From: Halarcobacter bivalviorum
GTDB lineage: Bacteria > Campylobacterota > Campylobacteria > Campylobacterales > Arcobacteraceae
Assembly: GCF_003346815.1 (NCBI RefSeq)
Contig: NZ_CP031217.1
Coordinates: 1 to 64,000, forward strand
Direction of reading: 5' to 3'
DNA: 64,000 nt
A program made the translations under genes and the position numbers. This document shows positions 1 through 10,241 of this stretch, one piece after another; within the stretch, counting starts at the first letter, position 1, and each line of letters begins with the position of its first letter. The notes beneath the pieces were generated by a model that searched no databases, was not told the DNA's origin, and saw only the letters and a list, made by a program, of their open reading frames with translations.

Positions 1-1308
1 ATGACAAGTAAAGAGTTTTTATCGATAATTGAACAAGAAGCTAATCCATCAGATTATAAAAAATATTTAAAACAGCTATCATACAAAAAAATTTCTTCTG
101 ATGATAAGATTGCAGTATTTGAAGTATCAAATAAATATATTGCTTCATGGATAAAAAGTAAATATAGCGCAATTATTCAACACTGCTTTGAAAAATATGA
201 TGGAACAAAACCAGATATTGAAATAAAAATTGCAGGTGAAAAAAAGAGTAAAAAAGAGATTATCTCTGAAAAAGCTAAAAATGAAACTGCTGAAAGTACA
301 ATTTTAAACCCTTCATATACATTTGATTCATTTGTTGTTGGTAGTTCAAACCAAATGGCATATAATGCTTCATTGGCTGTTTCAGAAAAACCAGGAATTC
401 AATATAACCCCCTATTTATCTATGGTGGAACAGGTCTTGGGAAAACTCACCTTTTACAAGCAATTGGTAACGATGCAATTGAAAAAGGTAAAACAGTTAT
501 TTATGTAACTATTGAACAGTTTATGAATGATTTTACTTTTTCAATTAAAAATAAAAATATGGAACATTTCCGAGGAAAGTACCGAAAATGTGATGTTTTA
601 TTAATTGATGATATTCAATTTTTATCTGGAAAAGAACAAACTCAAGAAGAGTTTTTCCATACTTTTAATGAACTTCACAATGCAAAAAAACAAATTGTTA
701 TGACATCTGATAGACTTCCTTCTCAAATTGCAGGATTAGTTGACAGATTAAAATCAAGATTTGAATGGGGATTAACAGCTGATATCCAAATTCCTGGACT
801 TGAAACAAAAATTGCAATTATTGAAAAGAAAAGTGAACTTAATGGAATTGCCCTAAGTAGGGAAATTATCAATTATATTGCAACAAATTTAGATAACTCA
901 ATTAGAGAAATTGAAGGTGTTTTAATTAGAATTAATGCAAGTGCTTCTTTACTTAACCAAGAGATTAATTTAGAACTTGCACAAAGTCTATTAAAAGAAC
1001 AAATACAAGAGAAAAAAGATAATATCAAATTACCAGATATTATTTCACTTGTTGCAAATGAATTAAATATTAAACCAAGTGATATTAAATCTAAAAAAAG
1101 AACAGCAACAGTTGCAAATGCAAGAAGAGTTGTAATCTACCTAGCAAGGGAGCTTACACACAATTCAATGCCTGATATTGCTAAATTTTTAGGAATGAAA
1201 GATCATAGTTCTATTTCAAAAAATATTCAAAAAACAAATGAATTAATTGAAACAGATGAAAACTTTAAATTAATCATTCAAAATTTAAAAAATAAAATCA
1301 TAAATTAA
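1..1308 (+). CDS. dnaA: Chromosomal replication initiator protein DnaA
   Basis: DnaA is the AAA+ initiator that binds DnaA boxes in oriC, melts the origin and loads the replicative helicase. The 435 residues show the family order: N-terminal interaction domain (about 1-80), a lysine-rich linker, the AAA+ core with Walker A GGTGLGKTH (about 142-150) and Walker B LLIDDIQF (about 200-207), then the C-terminal DNA-binding domain with the signature stretch ending in LGMKDHSSISKNIQK. The length is slightly under that of E. coli DnaA, as usual for Campylobacterota. The ATG is the first base of the window, so the promoter and ribosome site cannot be seen. It is followed by a structured gap and then dnaN, the classical origin order. 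Confidence 0.98.
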   Translation: MTSKEFLSIIEQEANPSDYKKYLKQLSYKKISSDDKIAVFEVSNKYIASWIKSKYSAIIQHCFEKYDGTKPDIEIKIAGEKKSKKEIISEKAKNETAESTILNPSYTFDSFVVGSSNQMAYNASLAVSEKPGIQYNPLFIYGGTGLGKTHLLQAIGNDAIEKGKTVIYVTIEQFMNDFTFSIKNKNMEHFRGKYRKCDVLLIDDIQFLSGKEQTQEEFFHTFNELHNAKKQIVMTSDRLPSQIAGLVDRLKSRFEWGLTADIQIPGLETKIAIIEKKSELNGIALSREIINYIATNLDNSIREIEGVLIRINASASLLNQEINLELAQSLLKEQIQEKKDNIKLPDIISLVANELNIKPSDIKSKKRTATVANARRVVIYLARELTHNSMPDIAKFLGMKDHSSISKNIQKTNELIETDENFKLIIQNLKNKIIN

Positions 1309-1475
1309 GAGGTGGAAAAAAAAGTTTAGAATCAAAGTGTGAAAAGATGTGAACTATTATTCAAAACTATTCACTCTAAGAAAGTACCAATTTTTAGAGT
1401 CTGTTTTAATATTTTCATCTTTTCACATTGTCTACTACTTCCACTAATTTAATATAAATAAATAGGAGCTAATAA
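1309..1475. other. oriC: Candidate replication origin (oriC) between dnaA and dnaN
   Basis: This 167-base gene-free gap holds a perfect 12-bp inverted repeat: TGTGAAAAGATG at 1338-1349 and CATCTTTTCACA at 1416-1427. Each arm ends in the TTCACA/TGTGAA core typical of epsilonproteobacterial DnaA boxes. A further TGTGAA core lies at 1348-1353 and an ATTCAC near 1369-1374. Nested inside is a 7-bp hairpin, ACTCTAA (1373-1379) with TTAGAGT (1394-1400). The surroundings are AT-rich, and dnaA-dnaN gaps serve as origins in related bacteria. The boxes and dyad are seen directly; origin function is inferred. Part of it could instead be a dnaN promoter or dnaA attenuator. Confidence 0.6.
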
Positions 1476-2546
1476 ATGAAGTTCATAATTACAAAAAGCA
1501 TATTTGAGAATGTAATCTCATCAATGCAACCATTTTTAGAAAAAAAAGATGCTAGTTCAATTACTTCTCACATCTATTTAGAAGTAAATGATTCTAAACT
1601 AATATTAAAAGCTACAGACTATGAAATAGGTTTAGAGTCTCAAATTGATTCAATAACTGAAGCAATCTATGGAAAAGCAACAGTAAATGGTTCTAACTTA
1701 CTAGGTATTATAAAAAGATTAAAAGATGCAGATATTATAATTGAAACAACAGATAATAATTTAATTATCAAACAAAATAAATCTACATTTAAACTTCCTA
1801 TGTATGATGCAGATGAATATCCAAATTTAATTTTAAATGAAAATTTAAAAAGTTTAAATATTTCTACAATTAATTTTATTAACTCAATTAGAAAAATTAC
1901 TCCATCAATTGATAATAACAATCCTAAATTTGAATTAAATGGTGCATTAATAGATATTAAAAATTCAAAAATTAATTTTGTATCTACTGATACTAGAAGA
2001 TTAGCTATCTCATTTTTAGAAAATATGTCAAATAATGAAGGTCAAATTATTATTCCTAAAAAAGCAATCATTGAAATTCAAAAACTATTTTTAGATGATG
2101 CAAAAATTTCATTTGATGAAAACAATTTAGTAGTAACAACAGAAAATATGAAATTCTTTACAAAACTTATTAATGGAAAATTCCCTGATTATGAAAGAAT
2201 TATTCCACAAAGTTTAAAACACAATTTATCTATTCCTAAAAATATTTTAGTAGAATCAATAAAACTTGTAACTTCACTATTTTCAAATATTAAAATTACA
2301 TTTAAACCACATTCAATAGTTTTTGAATCTTTAGATGAAGATACTGAATCAAAAACTCAAATTGATATTGAATTAAATATTGATCAAGAGTTCTATCTTG
2401 CTGTTAATGCAAAATATCTATTAGATTATTTAAGTCAAACAAATAATGAAAACGTAAAGATTGGATTTAATGAATCAAATTTACCATTTTATTTAGAAGA
2501 TGAAAAATTCTATACAATCGTAATGCCAATCGTTTTAGAAAAATAA
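1476..2546 (+). CDS. dnaN: DNA polymerase III subunit beta (sliding clamp)
   Basis: This encodes the ring-shaped processivity clamp that tethers DNA polymerase III to DNA. The 356 residues match the family length of three repeated clamp domains. Recognisable pieces are the N-terminal MKFIITKSIFENVISSMQ, the central FVSTDTRRLAIS stretch and the C-terminal LLDYLSQTNNENVKIGFN followed by a YTIVMPI ending close to the C-terminus, as in other clamps. The ATG is preceded by TAGGAGCTAATAA, giving a clear ribosome site AGGAG. It sits between the candidate origin and gyrB and is probably co-transcribed with gyrB, which starts 21 bases after its stop. Confidence 0.97.
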   Translation: MKFIITKSIFENVISSMQPFLEKKDASSITSHIYLEVNDSKLILKATDYEIGLESQIDSITEAIYGKATVNGSNLLGIIKRLKDADIIIETTDNNLIIKQNKSTFKLPMYDADEYPNLILNENLKSLNISTINFINSIRKITPSIDNNNPKFELNGALIDIKNSKINFVSTDTRRLAISFLENMSNNEGQIIIPKKAIIEIQKLFLDDAKISFDENNLVVTTENMKFFTKLINGKFPDYERIIPQSLKHNLSIPKNILVESIKLVTSLFSNIKITFKPHSIVFESLDEDTESKTQIDIELNIDQEFYLAVNAKYLLDYLSQTNNENVKIGFNESNLPFYLEDEKFYTIVMPIVLEK

Positions 2547-2552
2547 ATTTAA

Positions 2553-4889
<2,337 letters not shown>

Positions 4890-4890
4890 A

Positions 4891-4920
4891 AAGAGGGGAA
4901 ATCTTCCCCTTTTTTTCTTT
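4891..4920 (+). terminator. Rho-independent terminator after gyrB
   Basis: A 7-bp GC-containing stem AGGGGAA (4894-4900) and TTCCCCT (4904-4910) with a 3-base loop is followed directly by a run of T residues. It lies one base after the gyrB stop codon and probably ends the dnaN-gyrB transcript. Confidence 0.9.
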
Positions 4921-4956
4921 TTTTATTATATAATCAATTTTTTATTTGGAGTCTTG

Positions 4957-5490
4957 ATGAGAAAAAAAAGCTTTTTATCATATGAAGCTAAAATTATTAT
5001 TGCTATTATTGCTATTTTATTAATTATATTTTTACCCTTCTCTTTTTATGATAAATTTGTAGAATTAAAAGATAAGATAATTCTATTTTATAATGAGAAT
5101 ATTCTAATTTATCCAATTTGGCTTCAACTTTTACCAATAGTTTTACCAATAATTTTAATAATTGCTATAAAATTAATAAGCAAAAATAGATCAAAATATA
5201 TAGAAGATACTTTTTATAATATTAAATGGAATTGGAAGTGGAATAAAGATGATATTGCAAATTTAGAGTGTTTTTGCCCTACTTGTGGGGAAAGTTTGTA
5301 CTATGATGATACAACTTCAAAGTTTACTTTGGAAGTTAGCAAGATAGATTTTATTTGTGATAAATGCCAAAAAGTAATGGGTTCTATAGCAAATGAAAAT
5401 AATAAATTAAACTCTTCTCAACTTGTAAAAAAAGAGATACAAAGATTGATATATAGAAAACTAGCAGAAGATAAAAACCTTACAAAATGA
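4957..5490 (+). CDS. Membrane protein with C-terminal zinc-ribbon-like CxxC pairs
   Basis: This 177-residue protein is of unknown function. It has two hydrophobic segments, about residues 12-30 and 54-72, then a basic and tryptophan-rich linker, then a soluble tail with two CxxC pairs about 30 residues apart (FCPTCGESLYYDD and FICDKCQKVMG). This arrangement is typical of a small zinc ribbon. The tail is probably cytoplasmic, by the positive residues near the membrane. I chose the ATG at 4957, five bases after GGAG; a TTG lies just before it at 4954. It follows the gyrB terminator and so probably has its own promoter. No enzymatic motif is visible. Confidence 0.7.
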   Translation: MRKKSFLSYEAKIIIAIIAILLIIFLPFSFYDKFVELKDKIILFYNENILIYPIWLQLLPIVLPIILIIAIKLISKNRSKYIEDTFYNIKWNWKWNKDDIANLECFCPTCGESLYYDDTTSKFTLEVSKIDFICDKCQKVMGSIANENNKLNSSQLVKKEIQRLIYRKLAEDKNLTK

Positions 5491-5552
5491 AATAAAATCT
5501 AAATAGATTTAAAAAATACTCTATACTTCCACAAATTTTAAAAAGGTATTAA

Positions 5553-5948
5553 ATGAAAATTTGTGGAATAGAGCTAAAAGCCAATAATATTATCCTATCA
5601 GTTATAGACAATAAAGAATTTCAAGATATTAAAATAAAAAAACTTAGCCTTGAAGATGATGAAAAACAAGAAGATATTAGAAAATTTTGTAATGAATTTT
5701 TATTATTTTTAGAGCAAGAAGAGATTGAAAAAGTAGTAATAAAAAAAAGAGCAAAAAAGGGAAACTTTGCAGGGGGAGCAGTGACTTTTAAACTAGAAGG
5801 ATTAATACAATTAAACCCTCTTTGTGAAGTAGAACTAATTTCAGCTCAAGCTATTTCCTCTTTTGAAAAGAAAAATCAAATTGAATATCCTAATTCTTTA
5901 AAAAAATATCAAGAACAAGCATATTTGTGTGCTTTATATGCAAGTTAA
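5553..5948 (+). CDS. DUF3010 family protein
   Basis: The 131 residues look like the DUF3010 family: N-terminal MKICGIELKANNIILSVI, the central VVIKKRAKKGNFAGGAVTFKLEG segment (cited here in two parts as KKRAKKGNFAGGA and VTFKLEG) and a C-terminal EQAYLCALYA. The fold may be RNase-H-like, judging from the strand pattern, but no function is established that I know of. The ATG follows AAAAGGTATTAA, an acceptable ribosome site. Its stop overlaps the convergent zupT stop by about 3 bases. Confidence 0.75.
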   Translation: MKICGIELKANNIILSVIDNKEFQDIKIKKLSLEDDEKQEDIRKFCNEFLLFLEQEEIEKVVIKKRAKKGNFAGGAVTFKLEGLIQLNPLCEVELISAQAISSFEKKNQIEYPNSLKKYQEQAYLCALYAS

Positions 5949-6784
5949 ACTAGTTTAAAAATAAGTAAGCTACTTGCCATAATAAACATTCCAAAAACTA
6001 AACCAGCAATAGTAGTATGAGCATTTCCATATACTCTAGCTGCTGGTAATAACTCATCAAATGAAATATATATCATTATTCCTGCTACTACTGCAAAAGT
6101 AATCCCAAGTGTTGCATCACCCATAAGAGGTAATAGTAAAAAATATCCTAATAATGCACCAACAGGTTCAGCAAGTCCTGAAAGAGTTGCATACCAAAAA
6201 GCTTTTTTTCTCTCTCCTGTTGCATGGTAAATAGGTAAACTAACAGCCATACCCTCTGGGATATTATGTATAGCAATAGCTAAAGCAATAGTTACACCAA
6301 GGGTTAAACTATCAAGAGCTGAGATAAATGTAGCAAAACCTTCTGGAAAGTTGTGAATACCAATGGCTAAAGCTGTAAAAAGACCTGTTCTTTTTAAAGC
6401 ATTTGTATTTAGCATCTTATGGTCAGTTTTTAACTCTTTTAATTCTTGGTTAGATTTTGGTTCATGGGGGTTTACATCTTCAGGTATTAGTTTATCAATT
6501 ATTGCACTTAAGGCAATTCCTAAAAAGAAGAAAGCTAAAGTTAGTAGTTCAGCATATGTTTCACTTGCAAGAATTTGAGTGAAAGAATCTTGAGATTTTT
6601 TTAAGATTTCCATAAAAGAGACATATATCATAACACCAGCAGAAAATCCCATACCAAGTGAAAGGATGGTATAGTTTTTCTCTTTTGAAAAAAATGCAAG
6701 GACTGCTCCTATACTAGTAGATAGCCCTGCAAATAGTGTCAATGAAAATGCAATTAAGTAATCTGTAAACTCAAGATTTTCCAT
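5945..6784 (-). CDS. zupT: ZIP-family zinc/divalent metal transporter (ZupT-like)
   Basis: This is an inner-membrane ZIP transporter for uptake of zinc and related divalent metals. The 279 residues form about eight hydrophobic helices. Two paired metal-binding motifs are clear: GIHNFPEGFATF and AIHNIPEGMAVSLP, the helix IV and V signature of the ZupT subgroup. A soluble loop of about 35 residues (around DVNPHEPKSNQ) separates helices III and IV. The start codon lies 2 bases after the stop of the upstream dehydrogenase, so the two are almost certainly co-transcribed, though no metabolic link is obvious. No metal-regulator site was recognised. The substrate is inferred from the family only. Confidence 0.9.
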   Translation of the reverse strand: MENLEFTDYLIAFSLTLFAGLSTSIGAVLAFFSKEKNYTILSLGMGFSAGVMIYVSFMEILKKSQDSFTQILASETYAELLTLAFFFLGIALSAIIDKLIPEDVNPHEPKSNQELKELKTDHKMLNTNALKRTGLFTALAIGIHNFPEGFATFISALDSLTLGVTIALAIAIHNIPEGMAVSLPIYHATGERKKAFWYATLSGLAEPVGALLGYFLLLPLMGDATLGITFAVVAGIMIYISFDELLPAARVYGNAHTTIAGLVFGMFIMASSLLIFKLV

Positions 6785-6786
6785 TT

Positions 6787-7638
6787 TTAGTCTTTAAAAA
6801 GTTGTACTATAGAACAAAAATCCTCTTCACCTTTTCCATCTTTTTTCATCTTTCCAAATAGTTCTTTTGGAATAGCTGCTGTATATAAAGGCTGATTCAT
6901 ACTATAAGCTAAATCTTGTAAAGTATGTAAATCCTTATAAATAGCATTATTTGAAAAGTGAGGAGAGTAATCCTCTTCTAATAGTTTTTGTGTTTTTGCT
7001 TTAAGTACTAGTGATTGTCCCCCACCAACTCCTAATATTTCTAGAAGTGTACTTCTTGATATATCACAAGCATCACCTAAAGCACTACATTCTGCGATTG
7101 TAGCCATAAATGACCCTAGACATAGATTATTGATTAGTTTCATCTTAGAAGCTTTTCCTGGCTCTTTTAAATAGAATATCTCTTTACCAATTTTCTCTAA
7201 AACTACTTTACATGAATCAAAAGTCTCTTTTTTACCAGAGGTAACTATTGTTACTTGTCCTTGTAATGCAGGAGCTACACTACCAAAAATAGGTGATTCT
7301 AAATACTCACCACCTCTTTCATCAATTATATTATGGAAGTTTAGAACTTGCTTGAAATGATTAGTTGTTAAATCAATAATAGTTTTACCCTCTAAATCAG
7401 CTTCTAAAAGACCATTTTCCATATTGAAAATATTTTCTACAGCATCTGATTCAAAAAGGCATAAGATTACAATATCACACTTTTCAATTAACTCTTTTGG
7501 TGATTTTGCAATTTTATATCCTAAATCTTCTACTTTTTCTCTAGTTCTATTGTAAACAACTAGCTCTTCATTCATATCTGTTAATCTTTGAGCAACTGCA
7601 CGCCCTAGGTTCCCAAGTCCAATAAATCCTAATGCCAT
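6787..7638 (-). CDS. NAD(P)-dependent 3-hydroxyisobutyrate dehydrogenase-like oxidoreductase
   Basis: This 283-residue protein belongs to the beta-hydroxyacid dehydrogenase family (HIBADH / glyoxylate-succinic semialdehyde reductase group). The N-terminus MALGFIGLGNLGRAVAQRL is the Rossmann GxGxxG motif. Substrate-binding ESPIFGSVAPALQGQ and the lysine helix KASKMKLINNLCLGS, containing the catalytic Lys, follow in the usual order. The real substrate is unknown; small carbonyl detoxification is plausible. A TATAAT box on the minus strand at 7665-7670 lies 27 bases before the ATG, so it probably has its own promoter although lysE is just upstream. zupT follows within 2 bases. Confidence 0.85.
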   Translation of the reverse strand: MALGFIGLGNLGRAVAQRLTDMNEELVVYNRTREKVEDLGYKIAKSPKELIEKCDIVILCLFESDAVENIFNMENGLLEADLEGKTIIDLTTNHFKQVLNFHNIIDERGGEYLESPIFGSVAPALQGQVTIVTSGKKETFDSCKVVLEKIGKEIFYLKEPGKASKMKLINNLCLGSFMATIAECSALGDACDISRSTLLEILGVGGGQSLVLKAKTQKLLEEDYSPHFSNNAIYKDLHTLQDLAYSMNQPLYTAAIPKELFGKMKKDGKGEEDFCSIVQLFKD

Positions 7639-7680
7639 AGCTTTCCTTTCTTCTTTTTATATTGATTATAATAAAAAAAA

Positions 7681-8310
7681 TTAAAAACTATCTATAATTA
7701 TGAAGCTAGCTATAAATAAAAGAATTAAGCCACATATTTTTTCAATATAGTTTGAATATTTTTGAAAAATATATTTGCTTTTTTTATTTGTAATTAAATA
7801 GACTATAAATATATCCCAAAATAAAACAGCTAAAAACATCCAAAGAGCATAAAATGATTGTATAGATAATGGTGTTGTATTATTTATAGAAATAGAAAAC
7901 ATTGTAAAATAAAAAATTGAGTTTTTTGGATTTAAAATAGCAGATAAAAAACCCATTGAAAAATATTTTATAAGACTTTTTTTATTTTCACTTCTTAGCT
8001 TTTCTTTTGAAAAGAGGTCCCTTTTTTTTGTTTTTAAAAGCATAAATGCAATATAGATTAAATATAAAGAACCAAGTACTTTAATAAATAAAAATATATT
8101 TTGATTTTCTTTGACTAAAGTGATTCCTAAAAGAGCTAATAATATATAAACTAAGTTAGCAATAGCAATTCCAAAAGAAGTTATAATCCCAGATAGTTTT
8201 CCATATTTTGAGGAGTTTGAAAGAATGATAAAAAAATCAACCCCTGGACTTAGTAAAGCAATAAAATGTGCAAGAGCAAGGGTTATAAAAGCACTTAAAT
8301 AAGCTTCCAT
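7681..8310 (-). CDS. LysE/RhtB family amino acid exporter
   Basis: This is a 209-residue inner-membrane exporter of the LysE/RhtB superfamily, with about six hydrophobic segments. The N-terminal LSPGVDFFIILSNSSKYGKL contains the family's conserved Pro-Gly and Asp, and the middle FLSAILNPKNSIFYF carries the conserved NPK. Such proteins export lysine, homoserine, threonine, leucine or similar. The ATG follows AAGGAATTAA. An AraC-type regulator lies 61 bases upstream on the same strand; AraC-LysE pairs are common, so regulation of this exporter by that protein is likely. Confidence 0.87.
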   Translation of the reverse strand: MEAYLSAFITLALAHFIALLSPGVDFFIILSNSSKYGKLSGIITSFGIAIANLVYILLALLGITLVKENQNIFLFIKVLGSLYLIYIAFMLLKTKKRDLFSKEKLRSENKKSLIKYFSMGFLSAILNPKNSIFYFTMFSISINNTTPLSIQSFYALWMFLAVLFWDIFIVYLITNKKSKYIFQKYSNYIEKICGLILLFIASFIIIDSF

Positions 8311-8371
8311 TTAATTCCTTTTTCTTGCAATTATAATTAGAAATAAAAATAAAATCTTGTATAAAATTGAT

Positions 8372-9181
8372 TTAAATAAAATTTTTTCTATATTGGTTTG
8401 GAGTAGTAGCTACTATATTTAAAAAGTTTTTATGAAAATGGCTTTGGTCTACAAAACCACACTCTAATGCAGCATTAACAATAGTTTCTCCTTTTTTTAA
8501 AAGTTCTTTTGAGTAGTTAATTTTTATATTTAAAAGATATTTGTGAGGAGTCATATTCATATTTGCTTTGAAAAGTTTAATTATATAAAAGCTATTAAGA
8601 GAAAATTTTTTAGCTAACTCTTCTAAAGAGATATTTTCTTTAAAATTTTCTTTTAGATATTTGCATATTTTTTCAAAATTTTCATCTTCAATTTTTTCTT
8701 TTGAATTGGGAATATTTTTTTCAAAAAGTTTTGTAAAAAACTCAATTAGTTCATTCTCTTTTTCTTCTATAGAACTATTTGAAAAAAGTAATTTACAAAG
8801 ATTTAGGAAATCTTTATAATAATTTTGATCATCAATCAAAGCATTTGGATATTCTATAAAACTTGTAATATGATTTGAAATAGTTTTTTGTATTTCAAAA
8901 CACCATTTTTTGTCTAAGTAAAGCATATAATATTCATGATTTTCTCTTTTAAGGGCATTGCAAGAGTGTATTTCATTTGGGTTTACAACTGCAATAAGTC
9001 CTTTTTTAAAATCATATTTTTTTTGTTTATTTGAATATAGACTTTCACCTTTAAGGTTGATACCTATAGAAAAGCTTTCGTGGATATGTTCTTTATAGTG
9101 ATTTCCTGTATTTGAATGTCTTAGTTCTAAATAAGGAAGTGCTTTATGTATAAAAACTTTAGTAAATTTTCCTTCTTTAAT
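8372..9181 (-). CDS. AraC-family transcriptional regulator with apparent ATT start
   Basis: The C-terminal 100 residues are a clear AraC double helix-turn-helix (LEELAKKFSLNSFYIIKLFK and ALECGFVDQSHFHKNFLN). The first in-frame ATG is at 8926, but the frame stays open 85 codons further upstream and encodes a typical cupin-like sensing domain. It includes LPYLELRHS, a HYKEHIHESFSIGINLKGES-type metal/ligand stretch and VVNPNEIHSC. This gives 269 residues, the normal AraC length. A TAA at 9187-9185 closes the frame, with no ATG, GTG or TTG between. The best start is ATT at 9181-9179, 7 bases after AAAAGG. Otherwise the start codon has been lost and the gene is decaying. It probably controls the lysE gene downstream. 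Confidence 0.75.
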   Translation of the reverse strand: MKEGKFTKVFIHKALPYLELRHSNTGNHYKEHIHESFSIGINLKGESLYSNKQKKYDFKKGLIAVVNPNEIHSCNALKRENHEYYMLYLDKKWCFEIQKTISNHITSFIEYPNALIDDQNYYKDFLNLCKLLFSNSSIEEKENELIEFFTKLFEKNIPNSKEKIEDENFEKICKYLKENFKENISLEELAKKFSLNSFYIIKLFKANMNMTPHKYLLNIKINYSKELLKKGETIVNAALECGFVDQSHFHKNFLNIVATTPNQYRKNFI

Positions 9182-9239
9182 CTTTTAGCCTTTTTATTTA
9201 ATATAGATTTATATCAAAAAAGTATTTAGAGTTAAAATA

Positions 9240-9281
9240 AGTATAAAAAATAAATTTGTTTATATTTTATACTTTTTTTTC
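9240..9281 (+). terminator. Long AT-rich hairpin with T-run, possible terminator
   Basis: AGTATAAAA (9240-9248) pairs with TTTTATACT (9265-9273); the stem extends inward with one mismatch to a TTGT loop and is followed by a run of T. It lies in the gap between the AraC gene and the LRV-like genes and would stop plus-strand transcripts entering from the left. The rest of 9182-9471 is AT-rich, holding the outward promoters but no gene that I can support. A TATAAT box at 9439-9444 probably serves the next gene. Confidence 0.45.
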
Positions 9282-9471
9282 TGGTAACTTATTTGTAATC
9301 ATAATATAGTATATTAATTTCATAAAAAAATCACAAAAAAATATATATAATAGCATTAAAATAGCATTTTATGGGCTTTATATGCATTATTCATAATACT
9401 AATTTTTATTTTTAATTTTTTCTTAAAATTACATTAATTATAATCTTTAAAATAACTTAAAAGGATCTAGC

Positions 9472-9795
9472 ATGAGTTTATTAATAAGGCCTTTAGAAGA
9501 ACAACTATTATTAGCAAAAACTACTACAGACAAGAGTTTGCTATGGGAGTTACACAAATCTCCTTATATGAATGTAAGAAGAGCAGTTGCTAGAAATAGT
9601 AATATAGATTCAGATATTGCTGATAATCTTATTGCTGATCCAGTATTAAATGTAAGTTATATGGCTAAATTAAGCTCAAAAGCTACAAAAAATAGAGAGT
9701 TTAGGACAACACTTACAGATTGTGTGCTATGTGAGAAAAGTGAATTGGATTTAAATTGTATTGAATGCGAGAAGTTTAACAATAATATGATTTAA
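9472..9795 (+). CDS. LRV/HEAT-like repeat protein with C-terminal cysteine cluster (copy 1)
   Basis: This 107-residue protein is not a named gene to me. Its middle contains two degenerate repeats of about 25 residues (SPYMNVRRAVARNSNIDSDI and ADPVLNVSYMAKLSSKATKN) that resemble the leucine-rich-repeat-variant (LRV) pattern. The C-terminus carries four cysteines as two CxxC pairs, DCVLCEKS and NCIECEKF, suited to a Zn or Fe-S site. Known LRV proteins carry an N-terminal Fe-S cluster, so this order would be reversed. RBS AAAAGGATCTAGC precedes the ATG, and a TATAAT box lies at 9439-9444. A close paralogue follows in tandem. Confidence 0.75.
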   Translation: MSLLIRPLEEQLLLAKTTTDKSLLWELHKSPYMNVRRAVARNSNIDSDIADNLIADPVLNVSYMAKLSSKATKNREFRTTLTDCVLCEKSELDLNCIECEKFNNNMI

Positions 9796-9911
9796 TATAA
9801 ATATTACAATTCTATTATTAAATTTAAAAAAAAGTTAAAAAATATACTTATATTTAAAATTAATTTAAAAATAAGAGTATTATAATTGTTTATATTTAAT
9901 AAGGAATTGTG

Positions 9912-10241
9912 ATGAGCGCATTAGAAAAACCTTTAGAAGAGCAGTTAAATTTAGCAGTAAATTGTACAGAGTTTGATACTTTATGGGAATTACATAAATC
10001 TCCTTATATGAATGTAAGAAGAGCAGTTGCTAGAAATAGTAATATAGATTCTAAAATTGCTGATAATCTTATTGCTGATCCAGTATTAAATGTAAGTTAT
10101 ATGGCTAAATTAAGCTCAAAAGCTACAAAAAATAGAGAGTTTAAAACTATATTAACAGATTGTGTATTATGTGATAAATGCGAAATAGGCTTAGATTGTC
10201 TTGAGTGTGAAGAGAAAAAAAATAAGATGTTAAACTCTTGA
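9912..10241 (+). CDS. LRV/HEAT-like repeat protein with C-terminal cysteine cluster (copy 2)
   Basis: This is a 109-residue paralogue of the gene at 9472. The repeat core is almost identical in DNA: over copy-1 positions 9556-9703 I count three mismatches in 148 bases. The first 84 bases and the cysteine-bearing tail differ freely. The tail has CVLCDKCEIGLDCLEC, with five cysteines in CxxC arrangements. AAGGA lies six bases before the ATG; a GTG immediately precedes that ATG at 9909. Its own TATAAT box is at 9881-9886, so the copies are likely transcribed separately. The stop overlaps the convergent EamA gene by 12 bases. Function is unknown. Confidence 0.75.
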   Translation: MSALEKPLEEQLNLAVNCTEFDTLWELHKSPYMNVRRAVARNSNIDSKIADNLIADPVLNVSYMAKLSSKATKNREFKTILTDCVLCDKCEIGLDCLECEEKKNKMLNS

